64,000 nt of DNA, from NCBI RefSeq assembly GCF_025264685.1, contig NZ_CP073721.1, forward strand, positions 5,013,001-5,077,000, read 5' to 3'. The position numbers and the translations under genes were made by a program. Numbering within the stretch: the first letter of the stretch is position 1; each line of letters starts with the position of its first letter. Below, piece after piece: positions 37,961 to 46,441 of this stretch. The notes under the pieces are model-generated. The model searched no databases. It had not been told where the DNA came from and saw only the letters and a list, made by a program, of their open reading frames with translations. Source of the DNA: Dactylosporangium roseum. GTDB lineage: Bacteria; Actinomycetota; Actinomycetes; Mycobacteriales; Micromonosporaceae.

Positions 37961-37985
37961 CCGACGCCGAGCGGTGCGCGTACGA

Positions 37986-38085
37986 CTACTTCGCCACCTG
38001 GTATCCGGCCTCGCCGACCGCGGCGCGGAGCGCGGCGTCGGCGAGGGGCCGGTCACTGTCGACGGTGACCGTGCCGCCGGACGGG
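37986..38085 (-). pseudogene. Remnant of an HMA (heavy-metal-associated) domain
   Basis: The minus strand ends with GTVTVDSDRPLADAALRAAV then GEAGYQVAK and a TAG. This looks like the second half of a CopZ/HMA fold (beta-strand, helix, final GY-V strand). The metal-binding CxxC half is missing and the upstream frame gives no homologous sequence, so only a C-terminal piece survives. Confidence 0.5.
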
Positions 38086-38087
38086 TC

Positions 38088-38265
38088 CCAGCACCACGGC
38101 CAATCCGCCGAGGGTGTCGACGTGGCCGCGCGCGGCCAGGCCGGTCGTACCGGTGACGAGGGTGCCGACCGGGAAGACGAAGCTCCACCAGGCCAGCAGC
38201 GTGAACGGCAGGCCGCCGTCGGCGGTGCGGAACGAGCCACAGCATCGCGAACACGTGGCGGGGCC
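38088..38265 (-). pseudogene. Remnant of a TDT/SLAC1-type transporter
   Basis: The minus strand encodes GLPFTLLAWWSFVFPVGTLV then TGTTGLAARG, the block typical of TehA/Mae1 (TDT) tellurite or dicarboxylate transporters. A preceding helix (HVFAMLWLV) lies in a different frame, implying a frameshift. The sequence runs straight into the HMA remnant. Only about 55 of the expected ~350 residues are left. Confidence 0.5.
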
Positions 38266-38314
38266 GGCCCGGCTGCTCCGGTATCCTGGTGTGTTGCCGA
38301 CCACGGGAGTCCAC

Positions 38315-38836
38315 GTGCACATACGGTTCGACGTTCCCGCCGACCCGGCCTACGCCGTGCGGGTCGCCGACGTGATGAGCGGCCTGTATCTGCGCAAGTT
38401 CCGTTACATCGGGCTGGGACTGGTGGTGGTCGGCCTGGTCGGCCTCGTCGTGCCGCTGCCGAACCGCGACACGGGGATCGGCGCCACCCCGGTCTTCACC
38501 ATGATGATCGTCGTCGGGGTGCTGTCCATCCTGTTTCCGTTGTGGATGCGGTATTCCAGCCGCCGCCGCGCCACCGGGCTCGCCGTCGACGGCGGCTACG
38601 ACATCACCGACGACACCATCATGATGCGTAGCGGTACGGAGAGCCGGGGCATCGCGTGGGAAGGCGTGAGCCGGGTGGTCGAGACCCCGGACTTCTGGAT
38701 CCTGTACGTCGGCAGGATCGCCTCGACGGTCGTCCCGCGGCAGCTCATGGCACCGCACGACGAGCAGACCCTCCGCGCGTTCCTGGTCGGGCGCGGCAGC
38801 CTCCCCGCCGACGGTCGCACCGGCCGGCGGGTGTGA
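38315..38836 (+). CDS. YcxB-like membrane protein
   Basis: About 173 residues. Two adjacent membrane helices (about 33-55 and 62-82; YIGLGLVVVGLVGLVVPL and FTMMIVVGVLSILFPLW) are followed by a cytoplasmic beta-rich domain (YDITDDTIMMRSGTESRGIA, WEGVSRVVETPDFWILYVG) typical of the YcxB family. The GTG start is preceded by GGGAG. The open frame extends upstream through transporter debris on the other strand and is not coding there. Function unknown. A hairpin overlaps the stop codon region. Confidence 0.75.
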   Translation: MHIRFDVPADPAYAVRVADVMSGLYLRKFRYIGLGLVVVGLVGLVVPLPNRDTGIGATPVFTMMIVVGVLSILFPLWMRYSSRRRATGLAVDGGYDITDDTIMMRSGTESRGIAWEGVSRVVETPDFWILYVGRIASTVVPRQLMAPHDEQTLRAFLVGRGSLPADGRTGRRV

Positions 38837-38847
38837 CCACACCCGCC
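38826..38847. terminator. Hairpin between the convergent YcxB-like and SDR genes
   Basis: Nine-bp arms GGCGGGTGT and ACACCCGCC with loop GACC; it includes the stop codon of the plus-strand gene. Confidence 0.6.
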
Positions 38848-38903
38848 GAGTGCCGGCCGGCCGGGCCGGGGCCCCACGACGGCACCCCGGACCGGCCTTC
38901 GGC

Positions 38904-39701
38904 TCACGGTGTCGGATCGTCGCTCAGACGTGCACCGGTCAGGTCGGCGCACAGCGCCAGCAGCTCGTCCAGCAGCACTGGATCTCGGCTGCTGGCGGCG
39001 GGCCGCCAGTCGCGTTTCGTGAAGTAGCGACCGGACACCAGTGCGTCCGGCGCGTCGCTGGTCGCGAGCCAGGCCAGCGTCCGGGCGGCTTCGGCCGGAT
39101 CCGTCGGCGCGTCGGGCCCGCCCATCCTGGTGCGCACCCAGCCCGGATCTACCGCGTTGCTCAGCGTGTCCGGCCAGCGCCGCGCAACCGCGAACGCGAG
39201 CAGCAGGCAGTGCAGCTTCGACGTGCTGTACGCCTCGAAGCCGTTCCACGGGCGCGTTGCGTAGTTCACGTCGCCCAGGTCGGCGACACCGTCGGCGGCG
39301 AGCGCCGAGGAGATGAACACCAGCCGCCCCGGACGTGGCATCAGCGCCGTCAACAGGTACGGCGCGAGGACGTTGACCTGGAACGTCAACTCCAGGCCGT
39401 CCTCGGTCAGCGCCCGTTCCGAACTGTCCAGCCGGGCGATCCCGGCATTGTGCACCACGGCGTCGAAACGCCCGGAAGAGGCCAGGGTCGCCGCGAGCGA
39501 CCTGGTCTCGCCGAGCGAGGCGAGGTCGCCGACCACCACGCCGGCCGCGGCCGGAACCGCGGCCTTGGCCGCCGCCGCGCGCTCCTCGTCACGGGCGTGC
39601 AGGACGACCCGGTGCCCGTCGGCGGCGAGCCGCAGGGCTGTTTGCAGGCCGATACCGTCGGCCGATCCGGTCACGAGAACATCGGTCACAACATCCACCA
39701 T
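38904..39701 (-). CDS. Short-chain dehydrogenase/reductase
   Basis: About 265 residues of the retinol-dehydrogenase-like SDR group: cofactor motif VTGSADGIGLQTA at the start, HNAGIA near 75, catalytic Ser in FISSAL and YSTSK near 145. The Arg after the first strand region (LHARDEERA) suggests NADP preference. The start MVDVVTDVLVTG is taken from homologue length; no strong ribosome-binding site is present and a start a few codons later is possible. The substrate is unknown. The 100 bp upstream hold no recognised feature. Confidence 0.82.
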   Translation of the reverse strand: MVDVVTDVLVTGSADGIGLQTALRLAADGHRVVLHARDEERAAAAKAAVPAAAGVVVGDLASLGETRSLAATLASSGRFDAVVHNAGIARLDSSERALTEDGLELTFQVNVLAPYLLTALMPRPGRLVFISSALAADGVADLGDVNYATRPWNGFEAYSTSKLHCLLLAFAVARRWPDTLSNAVDPGWVRTRMGGPDAPTDPAEAARTLAWLATSDAPDALVSGRYFTKRDWRPAASSRDPVLLDELLALCADLTGARLSDDPTP

Positions 39702-39800
39702 CGTTTGTGCATCGGTTTCCCATCTGACGTCGAGGCGTCGATGGTGACAGCCGGGAGTTGTGATCCATTTGCGGCACAATTGCAGGCGACCGGTCCGTCC

Positions 39801-40037
39801 TCAGAAGTCGTCCTTACTGACCAGCATGTGGGCCCGTCGGCTCCGTTCGGTGTCGTCGGGCTCGCGTAGCAACTGGGCGACCATGCGGAAGTCGCCGGCC
39901 GGACAGCGGCCGCCGCGGTGCTCGACCGTCCAACGTGGACCAGCGGCAGCCACGCGGAAGCCTTCGCCGTTGTGGAGAACCGTGAACGACCTGCGCGCCG
40001 AGGACGGCCAATTCGCGGACACCGGCACGCCCGGCAC
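39801..40037 (-). CDS. Possible small hypothetical protein downstream of the cupin gene
   Basis: A short frame ending RAHMLVSKDDF that would encode about 75-78 residues from one of two GTG codons (40037 or 40028). It contains FTVLHNGEGFRVAAAGPRW and the Cys-containing GGRCPAGDF. No ribosome-binding site is obvious and no family is recognised. It follows the cupin gene by about 20 bp on the same strand, which is the main argument for it. Confidence 0.35.
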   Translation of the reverse strand: MPGVPVSANWPSSARRSFTVLHNGEGFRVAAAGPRWTVEHRGGRCPAGDFRMVAQLLREPDDTERSRRAHMLVSKDDF

Positions 40038-40057
40038 GCCGGGCTGACCGGCCGTGG

Positions 40058-40537
40058 TCAGTCGGCGTGCCGGTCCGGGTCGGCCTGCGCGGGCTGGACG
40101 CTCCAGGTGGGAGGCGTGTCGGCGCCGGAGTGCTCGTCCCGCTCGGCGTCCTCGGCGGTGGGCTGGACCTTGCCCGGCGCGTGGTGTACGGGGGCGTAGA
40201 CGGCGTAGAGCCGCATCGGCTCTTGACCGGTATTGGTGACGTTGTGCCAGGTGCCGGCGGGAATCAGGACGCACCAGCCGTCGGTGACCTCCTGCTCGAA
40301 GGTGAGCCGGTCCGCGGCCGGCCCCATCTCGGCCCTGCCTTGTCCCGCGTCGAGGCGCAGGAACTGGTCGGTCTCGGGGTGCATCTCCAGCCCGATGGAC
40401 TCCCCGACCGGAATGGACATCAGGGTGACCTGCAGAAATCGACCGGTCCAGGCGACGGCGCGGTAGTTGGTGTTGCCGGTGGTGGCGGCCTCGAGGTCAA
40501 ACGAGCTGGGCCGGGGTCCGACGTCGGTGATGGCCAT
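40058..40537 (-). CDS. Cupin-domain protein
   Basis: A 159-residue protein with one cupin beta-barrel (about residues 30-120): PVGESIGLEMHPETDQFLRL gives the first metal motif (G...H-x-E...E/Q) and IPAGTWHNVTNTG the second (P-x-G-x2-H). It resembles small mannose-6-phosphate-isomerase-like cupins without an assigned reaction. The C-terminal 40 residues are acidic and Pro-rich and probably disordered. Start: ATG at 40537, preceded by a weak purine stretch. Confidence 0.82.
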   Translation of the reverse strand: MAITDVGPRPSSFDLEAATTGNTNYRAVAWTGRFLQVTLMSIPVGESIGLEMHPETDQFLRLDAGQGRAEMGPAADRLTFEQEVTDGWCVLIPAGTWHNVTNTGQEPMRLYAVYAPVHHAPGKVQPTAEDAERDEHSGADTPPTWSVQPAQADPDRHAD

Positions 40538-40623
40538 GGCGCTGGCGGTCCTCCGCTCACTGGTGGATTTCGCGGCTGGTCACCACCGTATCGCCAGCGG
40601 CGCGGCGCGGCCACCACGTACGG

Positions 40624-41265
40624 TCATCCCGCCGGCTTGGTGTCCTGCCAGGTCGAGACGCGGCGGACGAGGACGGCGGCGAGCACCGCGGCCAGGACAC
40701 CGGCGCCGCCGCTGACCGCCGCGACGAACACCGGGGTGTGCACCTCCGTCGCGCCGCCGGCGCGGGTGGTGGTCTCGGTGTACGTGAAGAGGCTGACCAG
40801 CAGCGCGATCCACCAGGCGTTGACGAGGCGGGGTGAGGTCCAGGTGCGGTCGGGTGAACTGCGGGCGTAGATCTCGCCGACGACCAGGTTCGGGATGACG
40901 AGGTTGGCCAGCGGGATGAACCAGCCACCGATCGTCCAGCCCTTGCGCCAGTTGACGTTGTCGTCGGCCCGCCGGTCGAAGTTGTCGCGGGCCAGGTAGA
41001 GCCACGTGATGAAGACCACCAGCACCAGCAGCCTGGCCGTGTTGAGGATCGTCGACACGGTGTCCACGGTGGAGAAGACGCTGAGGCCGATGTTGGTCTC
41101 GGTGGCCACGATCCTGCGGGTCTCACCGGTCTCACCGGTCTCGGCGTCGCGCACTGCATCCAGCATGGCGAACAGATGGGCCAGGCCGACGGCGGCCAGG
41201 GCGGCGACGACGATCCAGCCGATGGTCTGCAGCCGGTGCGGTGTGGCAGTGCGCACGTCACTCAT
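40624..41265 (-). CDS. DUF4328-family membrane protein
   Basis: A 213-residue protein with four predicted membrane helices (starts IGWIVVAALAAVGLAHLFAM; then LLVLVVFITWLYLA; WFIPLANLVIPNLVVGEIYA; and a C-terminal GVLAAVLAAVLV). The pattern RRADDNVNWRKGWTIGGWF before helix 3 is typical of DUF4328. A GETGETGET repeat in the first loop comes from a small tandem DNA repeat near 41120. Function unknown. Confidence 0.8.
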   Translation of the reverse strand: MSDVRTATPHRLQTIGWIVVAALAAVGLAHLFAMLDAVRDAETGETGETRRIVATETNIGLSVFSTVDTVSTILNTARLLVLVVFITWLYLARDNFDRRADDNVNWRKGWTIGGWFIPLANLVIPNLVVGEIYARSSPDRTWTSPRLVNAWWIALLVSLFTYTETTTRAGGATEVHTPVFVAAVSGGAGVLAAVLAAVLVRRVSTWQDTKPAG

Positions 41266-41352
41266 GCCTCGGAGAGGTTAGGCGCTGCGCACCGGAGCCG
41301 GCCGGTGTGTGTCGGATAGCGGCGCCGGCCCTTGACGTCACCACCCGGACCG

Positions 41353-41392
41353 CCGGTGGCGGGGAGGCCGTCGACGACCTCCCCGCCACCGG
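41353..41392 (-). terminator. Terminator of the Ugp/phospholipase-like operon
   Basis: Perfect 15-bp arms (41353-41367 and 41378-41392) around a 10-base loop, 6 bp beyond the stop codon of the phospholipase-D-like gene. Confidence 0.8.
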
Positions 41393-41398
41393 CCGGGA

Positions 41399-44032
41399 TC
41401 AGCAGGTCTGCGCGCAGTTGCGCAGGCCGTAGCGGATCTTGAGCTGGGTGCCGCCGTTGCCGTCCCAGTCGTCGACGTAGACGACGGTCAGGTGACCGCC
41501 CTGGTCCGCGCCGATCGCCGGGGCGTCCTGACGGTTGGCGGTGAACACGCTCAGCCGATACTCGGGGAACAGGTTGCCCGTCCCACCGTCCGGGCCGATG
41601 CCGCGGGCCCACACCTCGGTGCCGCTGCTGGCGCTGGTGAGCCCGGTCACCTGCCCGGACTCGTGCCAGGTCACCACGGCGTTGCCGGAGCCGTCGACGG
41701 CGACGTCCGGATGCGCCTGGCGACCGACCCGGTCGGACTGGTACGCCGTCTGTGTCGTGACCGAGTAGGCGCCGGCGGAGTCGGTCGTCCATCGGTAGAT
41801 CGGGCCGCTGACGGTGCGGGCGGCGAACGCGGCGGTCGTCCCGGTGAAGCCCCGCACGTAGATCAGCGACTGCGGGTTGCCGTCGTAGCCGGTCCGGCCC
41901 GAGTAGCTGTCCGTCCAGGCGGCGTACCAGGTTCCGGACGCCCCGATCGCGACCGACGGCTCGAGTTGCTGGCCGTCGGAGAGCGTGCCGGTGTGGACGG
42001 CGACGATCGAGCCGAACGAACCGGTCAGGATGCCGGTCTTGGCCCAGACGCTGTAGCCGCCGTTGCCGTCCTCGTCGTCCTCCCAGGCGACCGCGACGGT
42101 GCCGGAGGCGTTGATCGCGAGATCCGGCTTGCGGTAGGTACCGTTGGCCACCGCCTGTACCGGCACGTCGTAGCCGCCGCTCACCGGTGAGAGCCGGGTG
42201 TCGGTGGCGCTGAACGAGGCGTAGCGGATCGAGCTCGCCCCGGCCGGGGTCGTGTCCTGCCAGGCGACGCCGAACCGGCCGTCGGGCAGCACCGCGATCG
42301 ACGGTTCGCTCTGGTTGCCGTCGGCCTGTGCGTTGACGTTGACGATCGGGGTCATCGTCCCGTCCGGGTGGACGCGGCGGGAGCGGATCTCGTAGCCGCC
42401 GTTGCCGTTGCTGTCGTCGGCCCACACGACCACCGCGTCGCCGTTGCCGGCGAGGCCCACGTCGGGCGTGCGGTAGTTCCAGTTCGTACTGCCGCCGGTG
42501 CGGACGACGACGTCGGACTGGCGCACCCCGTCGACGAAGCGGCCGAGCCGGATCTCGTTGCCGGTGCCGGTCAGCGAGCCGGAGCTGAACGCGACCACGC
42601 CGACGTGCTGCCCGTTCGCGTCGCGGTAGGCGGCGACCGCCGGCTCGAACTGGTCGCCGGTGGCCACCTGGTTCGCCGTGGCGAAGGTGGCGTCCGGGTA
42701 CCGCGACGGCGCGATCTTCACGGCCGCTTCCGTGATGGCGGCGAAGTCGGCGACGAAGCCGTTGTAGACGGTGGTGTCGTCGATCCGCATGAGCGTCTCG
42801 TCGTTCTTCTTCAGCGCGCCGTTGGTGAGGTTGTGCGAGCCGGTGTACACGTACCGGTGCATCTGGTTGTCCTTACGGGACACGCCCTGCACGAGCACGT
42901 ACTTGGAGTGGATGCTGCCGTCGGAGCACTCGGCGTTGACGGCGGAGCCGACCCCGAAGAACGACTGCCGGCAACCGCCCGGGTCCATCGCGTAGACGCC
43001 GATGCCGCGCGCGGCCAGGTCGTCCATCGCGTCCTCGTGCTCGCCGGTGGCGACCTCGACGGTGCAGCCGGCGTCGAGCTTGTCGCCGAGCGCGTCGATC
43101 ACCTCGGGCCGGGCCTCGCGGAACGCCCACATCGCCATCCGGATCACGTCGTCCGTGCCAGTCGTGGAGCACTGCACGTCGTCGATGGCGGCGGCGAAGA
43201 TGTCGTGGCGCACGCTCTGCGGGTTGAACGAGCTGGTGATCTCGTTGTCCTCCGCGGTGCTCGGGGAGTCGCGCGGCGAGAACCAGAGCCGGAACGGCCC
43301 GGCGTCGACGTGGCCGGTCTCGTAGAACTTGCTGCTGCCGGCGCCGGTGGCGGCCGGCTTGCGGTTCACGTAGTCGCGGTAGGCCGTGGCGAGCGCGGCG
43401 TTGCCCGAGACCTCGACGAGATTCTGGAACATCTGCTGCTGCGGGTTGGTGGGATTGTACGACCCGACGAGGGTGACGTCGGTGCGTCCGTCGGACAGCT
43501 CGCTGAACACCCAGAACTTGTTGTGGTCGATGCCGACGCCGCCGCCGGCGCAGGAGGCGAGGCAGCGCTTGACCCACGAGCCGCTCGCGCCCGACGTCCA
43601 CGCCGGCAACCCGGCGACCAGCGCGTTGACCTGGGGGGACTGGTTGCACACGGCCGGGTCACCGCCGGTGCAGGCCTCGACGAGCAGGCGCACCTTGACC
43701 CCGCGCCCGTGCGCGGCCAGCAAGTGGTCGGTGATGGCCTGGTCGGTGAAGGTGTACAGCGACGCGTAGAGCGTCGACCCGGCCTTGCTGGCCTGGACCA
43801 GGGTGTCGATCTCGTCGCGCAGACCGGTGGTCTGGTACTGGGTGAACTGCGGTCCGGTCTTGGTCGGGTCGGGGGCGGCGTAGTCGGCGTCGGGGACCGG
43901 GTCGAGGTTCGGGCGGAGGAACAGGACCTTGACCGAGCCGCTGGTGACGGTGACGGTGGTGGCGGCGGCCTGTGCCGCTGTGCCGAGGACCATGCTGATT
44001 GCCAGTGTGAGCGCCAGTAACGGACGGCGCAT
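41399..44032 (-). CDS. Secreted phospholipase-D-like protein with C-terminal repeat domain
   Basis: An 877-residue exported protein: a Sec signal peptide (MRRPLLALTLAISMVLGTAAQA) would be cut near residue 24. Two PLD modules follow, with GIDHNKFWVFSEL (near 170) and SIHSKYVLVQGVS (near 370), each followed by a GSxNxT block (GSYNPTN, GSHNLTN). The usual Asp/Glu after H-x-K-x4 is absent in both copies. From ~460 on there are strands with DSNGNGGYEI, DEDGNGGYSV and DWDGNGGTQL repeats, probably a beta-propeller. The start has GAAGGGAG upstream and is 13 bp from the preceding gene. It probably cleaves phosphodiesters outside the cell to feed the importer encoded upstream; substrate unknown. Confidence 0.85.
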   Translation of the reverse strand: MRRPLLALTLAISMVLGTAAQAAATTVTVTSGSVKVLFLRPNLDPVPDADYAAPDPTKTGPQFTQYQTTGLRDEIDTLVQASKAGSTLYASLYTFTDQAITDHLLAAHGRGVKVRLLVEACTGGDPAVCNQSPQVNALVAGLPAWTSGASGSWVKRCLASCAGGGVGIDHNKFWVFSELSDGRTDVTLVGSYNPTNPQQQMFQNLVEVSGNAALATAYRDYVNRKPAATGAGSSKFYETGHVDAGPFRLWFSPRDSPSTAEDNEITSSFNPQSVRHDIFAAAIDDVQCSTTGTDDVIRMAMWAFREARPEVIDALGDKLDAGCTVEVATGEHEDAMDDLAARGIGVYAMDPGGCRQSFFGVGSAVNAECSDGSIHSKYVLVQGVSRKDNQMHRYVYTGSHNLTNGALKKNDETLMRIDDTTVYNGFVADFAAITEAAVKIAPSRYPDATFATANQVATGDQFEPAVAAYRDANGQHVGVVAFSSGSLTGTGNEIRLGRFVDGVRQSDVVVRTGGSTNWNYRTPDVGLAGNGDAVVVWADDSNGNGGYEIRSRRVHPDGTMTPIVNVNAQADGNQSEPSIAVLPDGRFGVAWQDTTPAGASSIRYASFSATDTRLSPVSGGYDVPVQAVANGTYRKPDLAINASGTVAVAWEDDEDGNGGYSVWAKTGILTGSFGSIVAVHTGTLSDGQQLEPSVAIGASGTWYAAWTDSYSGRTGYDGNPQSLIYVRGFTGTTAAFAARTVSGPIYRWTTDSAGAYSVTTQTAYQSDRVGRQAHPDVAVDGSGNAVVTWHESGQVTGLTSASSGTEVWARGIGPDGGTGNLFPEYRLSVFTANRQDAPAIGADQGGHLTVVYVDDWDGNGGTQLKIRYGLRNCAQTC

Positions 44033-44045
44033 GACGGTGCTCCCT

Positions 44046-45599
44046 TCAGCGGGGAGGTGCGGGGAGCCGGAGCCGCACGTTGCGGTCCGGCGCGCCGCCG
44101 GTCGCGCCGGTACGCCCGGCCCGGACGGCGTCGTTGTAGGCCAGCTCGCGGTGCAGCGCGGCGAGCCGGTCGGTGGTGTCCTGCCCGGCGGCCGGTGCCA
44201 CGGGCGCGTCGTGGTCGATGAGTGTGCTGGTGACGCAGATGCCGCCGGACCGCTCGCGGGCGATCCGCAGCACCCGAGCCTGCACCGGCCAGTCGGCGAT
44301 CGCCGCCGTGGTCACCTCGAACAGCCCGCCGCCGTCGCCGCGATGGTGTGCGACGACCCGGTTGGCATGGTGGTGGCCGTTGAGCCAGAGCACCACGTTG
44401 CGGCAGCCGAGGGCCAGGCGGAGGATCTCGTCCGCGTACGCGCGCTCGCCCGGCCGGTCCGGGCAGACGCCGTAGCCGTTGCGCAGCGAACTGGTCGCGT
44501 GGTGGGAGGCGAGCACGATCAGCGGGTCGTCGGGGCCGTCGGCGGTGAGCTGCCCGGCGAGCCAGTCGAGCTGGGCCCGGTCCATGCTGCCGTCCCAGTG
44601 CCCGTGCGGGTTGTCGGTGTTGAGCACGACGACGCGCAGGCCGGGCACCGGTTCGTAGGTGTAGTGGGCGGTACCGTCGCGGAGGTTGGCCGCCGTGAAC
44701 CCGTGCCCTGCCGGGCGCGCGCCCGGGTGCCGGTGCGCGCCCACGAAGTCGGCCGGGGTGATGAAGGCCCGGCCGGCCAGCGCGGGCACCGGGCGGGACG
44801 GCCCGGCGAAGAGCGCGGCCGGGTCGGTGAGGAACGTGCCCAGGGCGTCGGACAGGTCCGGTCCGGCCGGCAGGCCGATCGGCTTGCGCGGCCCGGCGGC
44901 GATCGCCGCGAGGTCCGGGCGGGCCGCGGCGGTGCCACCGACCAGCAGGTCGTGGTTGCCGAGGCAGGCGAGCCACGGGTGGCCGAGGCCGCCGCTGGTG
45001 AACGGCGCCGCGGCGGCCTCCAGGAGGCCCGGATGGGTCGGGAAGCCCCATAGGCGCTTGTAGCGGTCGTCGCCCGGGTCGGGCCGCCAGTACCACGGGT
45101 CGTCCCAGTCCAGGGCCTGCGGGCCGTGATAGCCGAACGGGCTCACCTCGACCTTGCCGCCGTCGAGCAGCGCGAGGTAGGCGGCGAGCTCGTTCGCCTG
45201 CGCGTTGTCGATGTTGTCGCCGGTGACCACGCACGCGTCGAGGTCGAGCGCGGCGAGGGTGCGGATCATCGCCGCGGCCGCGTGCAGGGCCAGCGCCTCC
45301 TGCGGCCGGAAGACCCAGTCGACGAGACCCGCCCAGCCGGCGGTGCCGGCGCCGGTCCGCATGGCGAAGTCCAGCCTGGCCGGCGAGCCGGGATCGACGA
45401 CGTGCAGGTCGGTCAGGTGGGCGAGCGTGGCGATCACGGTGTCGCCGGCGTCCGGCGCCGGTCCGGGGACGAAGTCGGTGCGCACGGTGTGGGCCTCACC
45501 GGGCACGTGACGCAGCCGGTGGTACAGGCCGTGGCTTCCGGTGCCGGCGACCTCGCCCGGCACGAGGGTCGGTGCCGGCCGCTCCGGTGTGGTGGTCAT
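44046..45599 (-). CDS. Metallophosphoesterase (calcineurin-like)
   Basis: About 517 residues. All five metal motifs of the calcineurin-like fold are visible: LTDLHVVDPG (D-x-H), VVTGDNIDNAQ, CLGNHDLLVGG, LASHHATSS and LNGHHHANRV. No clear signal peptide is seen, so it is probably cytoplasmic. Insertions between motifs 2 and 3 (WDDPWYWRPDPGDDRYKRLW) are typical of the actinobacterial branch annotated as TIGR03767-like phosphoesterases. The ATG overlaps the ugpE-like stop (ATGA), so it is firmly in the operon. It likely hydrolyses an imported phosphodiester or phosphomonoester. Confidence 0.88.
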   Translation of the reverse strand: MTTTPERPAPTLVPGEVAGTGSHGLYHRLRHVPGEAHTVRTDFVPGPAPDAGDTVIATLAHLTDLHVVDPGSPARLDFAMRTGAGTAGWAGLVDWVFRPQEALALHAAAAMIRTLAALDLDACVVTGDNIDNAQANELAAYLALLDGGKVEVSPFGYHGPQALDWDDPWYWRPDPGDDRYKRLWGFPTHPGLLEAAAAPFTSGGLGHPWLACLGNHDLLVGGTAAARPDLAAIAAGPRKPIGLPAGPDLSDALGTFLTDPAALFAGPSRPVPALAGRAFITPADFVGAHRHPGARPAGHGFTAANLRDGTAHYTYEPVPGLRVVVLNTDNPHGHWDGSMDRAQLDWLAGQLTADGPDDPLIVLASHHATSSLRNGYGVCPDRPGERAYADEILRLALGCRNVVLWLNGHHHANRVVAHHRGDGGGLFEVTTAAIADWPVQARVLRIARERSGGICVTSTLIDHDAPVAPAAGQDTTDRLAALHRELAYNDAVRAGRTGATGGAPDRNVRLRLPAPPR

Positions 45600-46441
45600 C
45601 GGACCGCTCCCGCCGTCAGGCCGCGCACGATGTGCCGCTGGAACATGTAGATCATCACCAGCATCGGGATGATGGCGAGCACGACGCCGGCGAAGATGAC
45701 GTCGGGTGCCCGCTCCTCGACGGCGTTGAGCTGGGCCAGGCCGATCTGCAGGGTCTGCATCTTCGGCGTGCTCGTGACCAGCAGCGGCCAGAAGTAATGG
45801 TTGTAGCTGCTGATGAAGGAGTGGATGGCCAGGGTACCGATGGCGGGCCGGGACAGCGGGACGAGGATCTTCCAGAGGAAGCGCAGGTGTCCGCAGCCCT
45901 CGACCTTCGCCGCCTCGTACACCTCCTTCGGGAAGCTCAGGAAGAACTGCCGCATGAGGAAGGTGCCGAAGCCGGCCGCGAGGAACGGCAGGAACAGCGC
46001 CGGGAACGTGTTGACCAGGCCCCAGTCCGCCATGGTGAGGTAGTTCGGGATGATCATCGATTCGGCCGGCACCATCATCGTGGCGAGGAACATGCCGAAC
46101 GCGAGCCGCTTGAACGGGAAGTGCAGGAACGCGAACACGTAGCCGGACAGCACCGAGGTGACCAGCACGCCGAGGACGACGACGAGGGACACCAGGATGC
46201 TGTTGCCGTACTGGCGGGCCAGCGGCACCGCGTTCAGCACGTTGCCGAAGCTGCTCACGTGGAGGCCGGTCGGGAACAGCGCGGGCGGGAAGCGGGTCAG
46301 GTCCTCGCGGCTCATCAGCGATCCGGCGACCGCGTAGTACAGCGGGAAGATCACGATCGCGACGAGGACGACCAGTCCGGCGATCGTGCCCGCACTCCGC
46401 AACCGGCTCGTGCGCCCTCCGCTGCGCTCCGGATCGCTCAT
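45596..46441 (-). CDS. ugpE: ABC sugar/glycerol-phosphate importer permease (UgpE/MalG type)
   Basis: A 281-residue inner-membrane permease with six helices and the EAA loop EVYEAAKVEGCGHLRFLWKI that docks the ATPase. It starts MSDPERSGGR, overlaps the stop of the partner permease (ATGA), and is overlapped in turn by the phosphoesterase. Assignment to Ugp rather than a generic sugar importer rests on the binding protein of this operon. No ATP-binding subunit is encoded nearby, so a shared MsiK-type ATPase is likely. Confidence 0.85.
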   Translation of the reverse strand: MSDPERSGGRTSRLRSAGTIAGLVVLVAIVIFPLYYAVAGSLMSREDLTRFPPALFPTGLHVSSFGNVLNAVPLARQYGNSILVSLVVVLGVLVTSVLSGYVFAFLHFPFKRLAFGMFLATMMVPAESMIIPNYLTMADWGLVNTFPALFLPFLAAGFGTFLMRQFFLSFPKEVYEAAKVEGCGHLRFLWKILVPLSRPAIGTLAIHSFISSYNHYFWPLLVTSTPKMQTLQIGLAQLNAVEERAPDVIFAGVVLAIIPMLVMIYMFQRHIVRGLTAGAVR

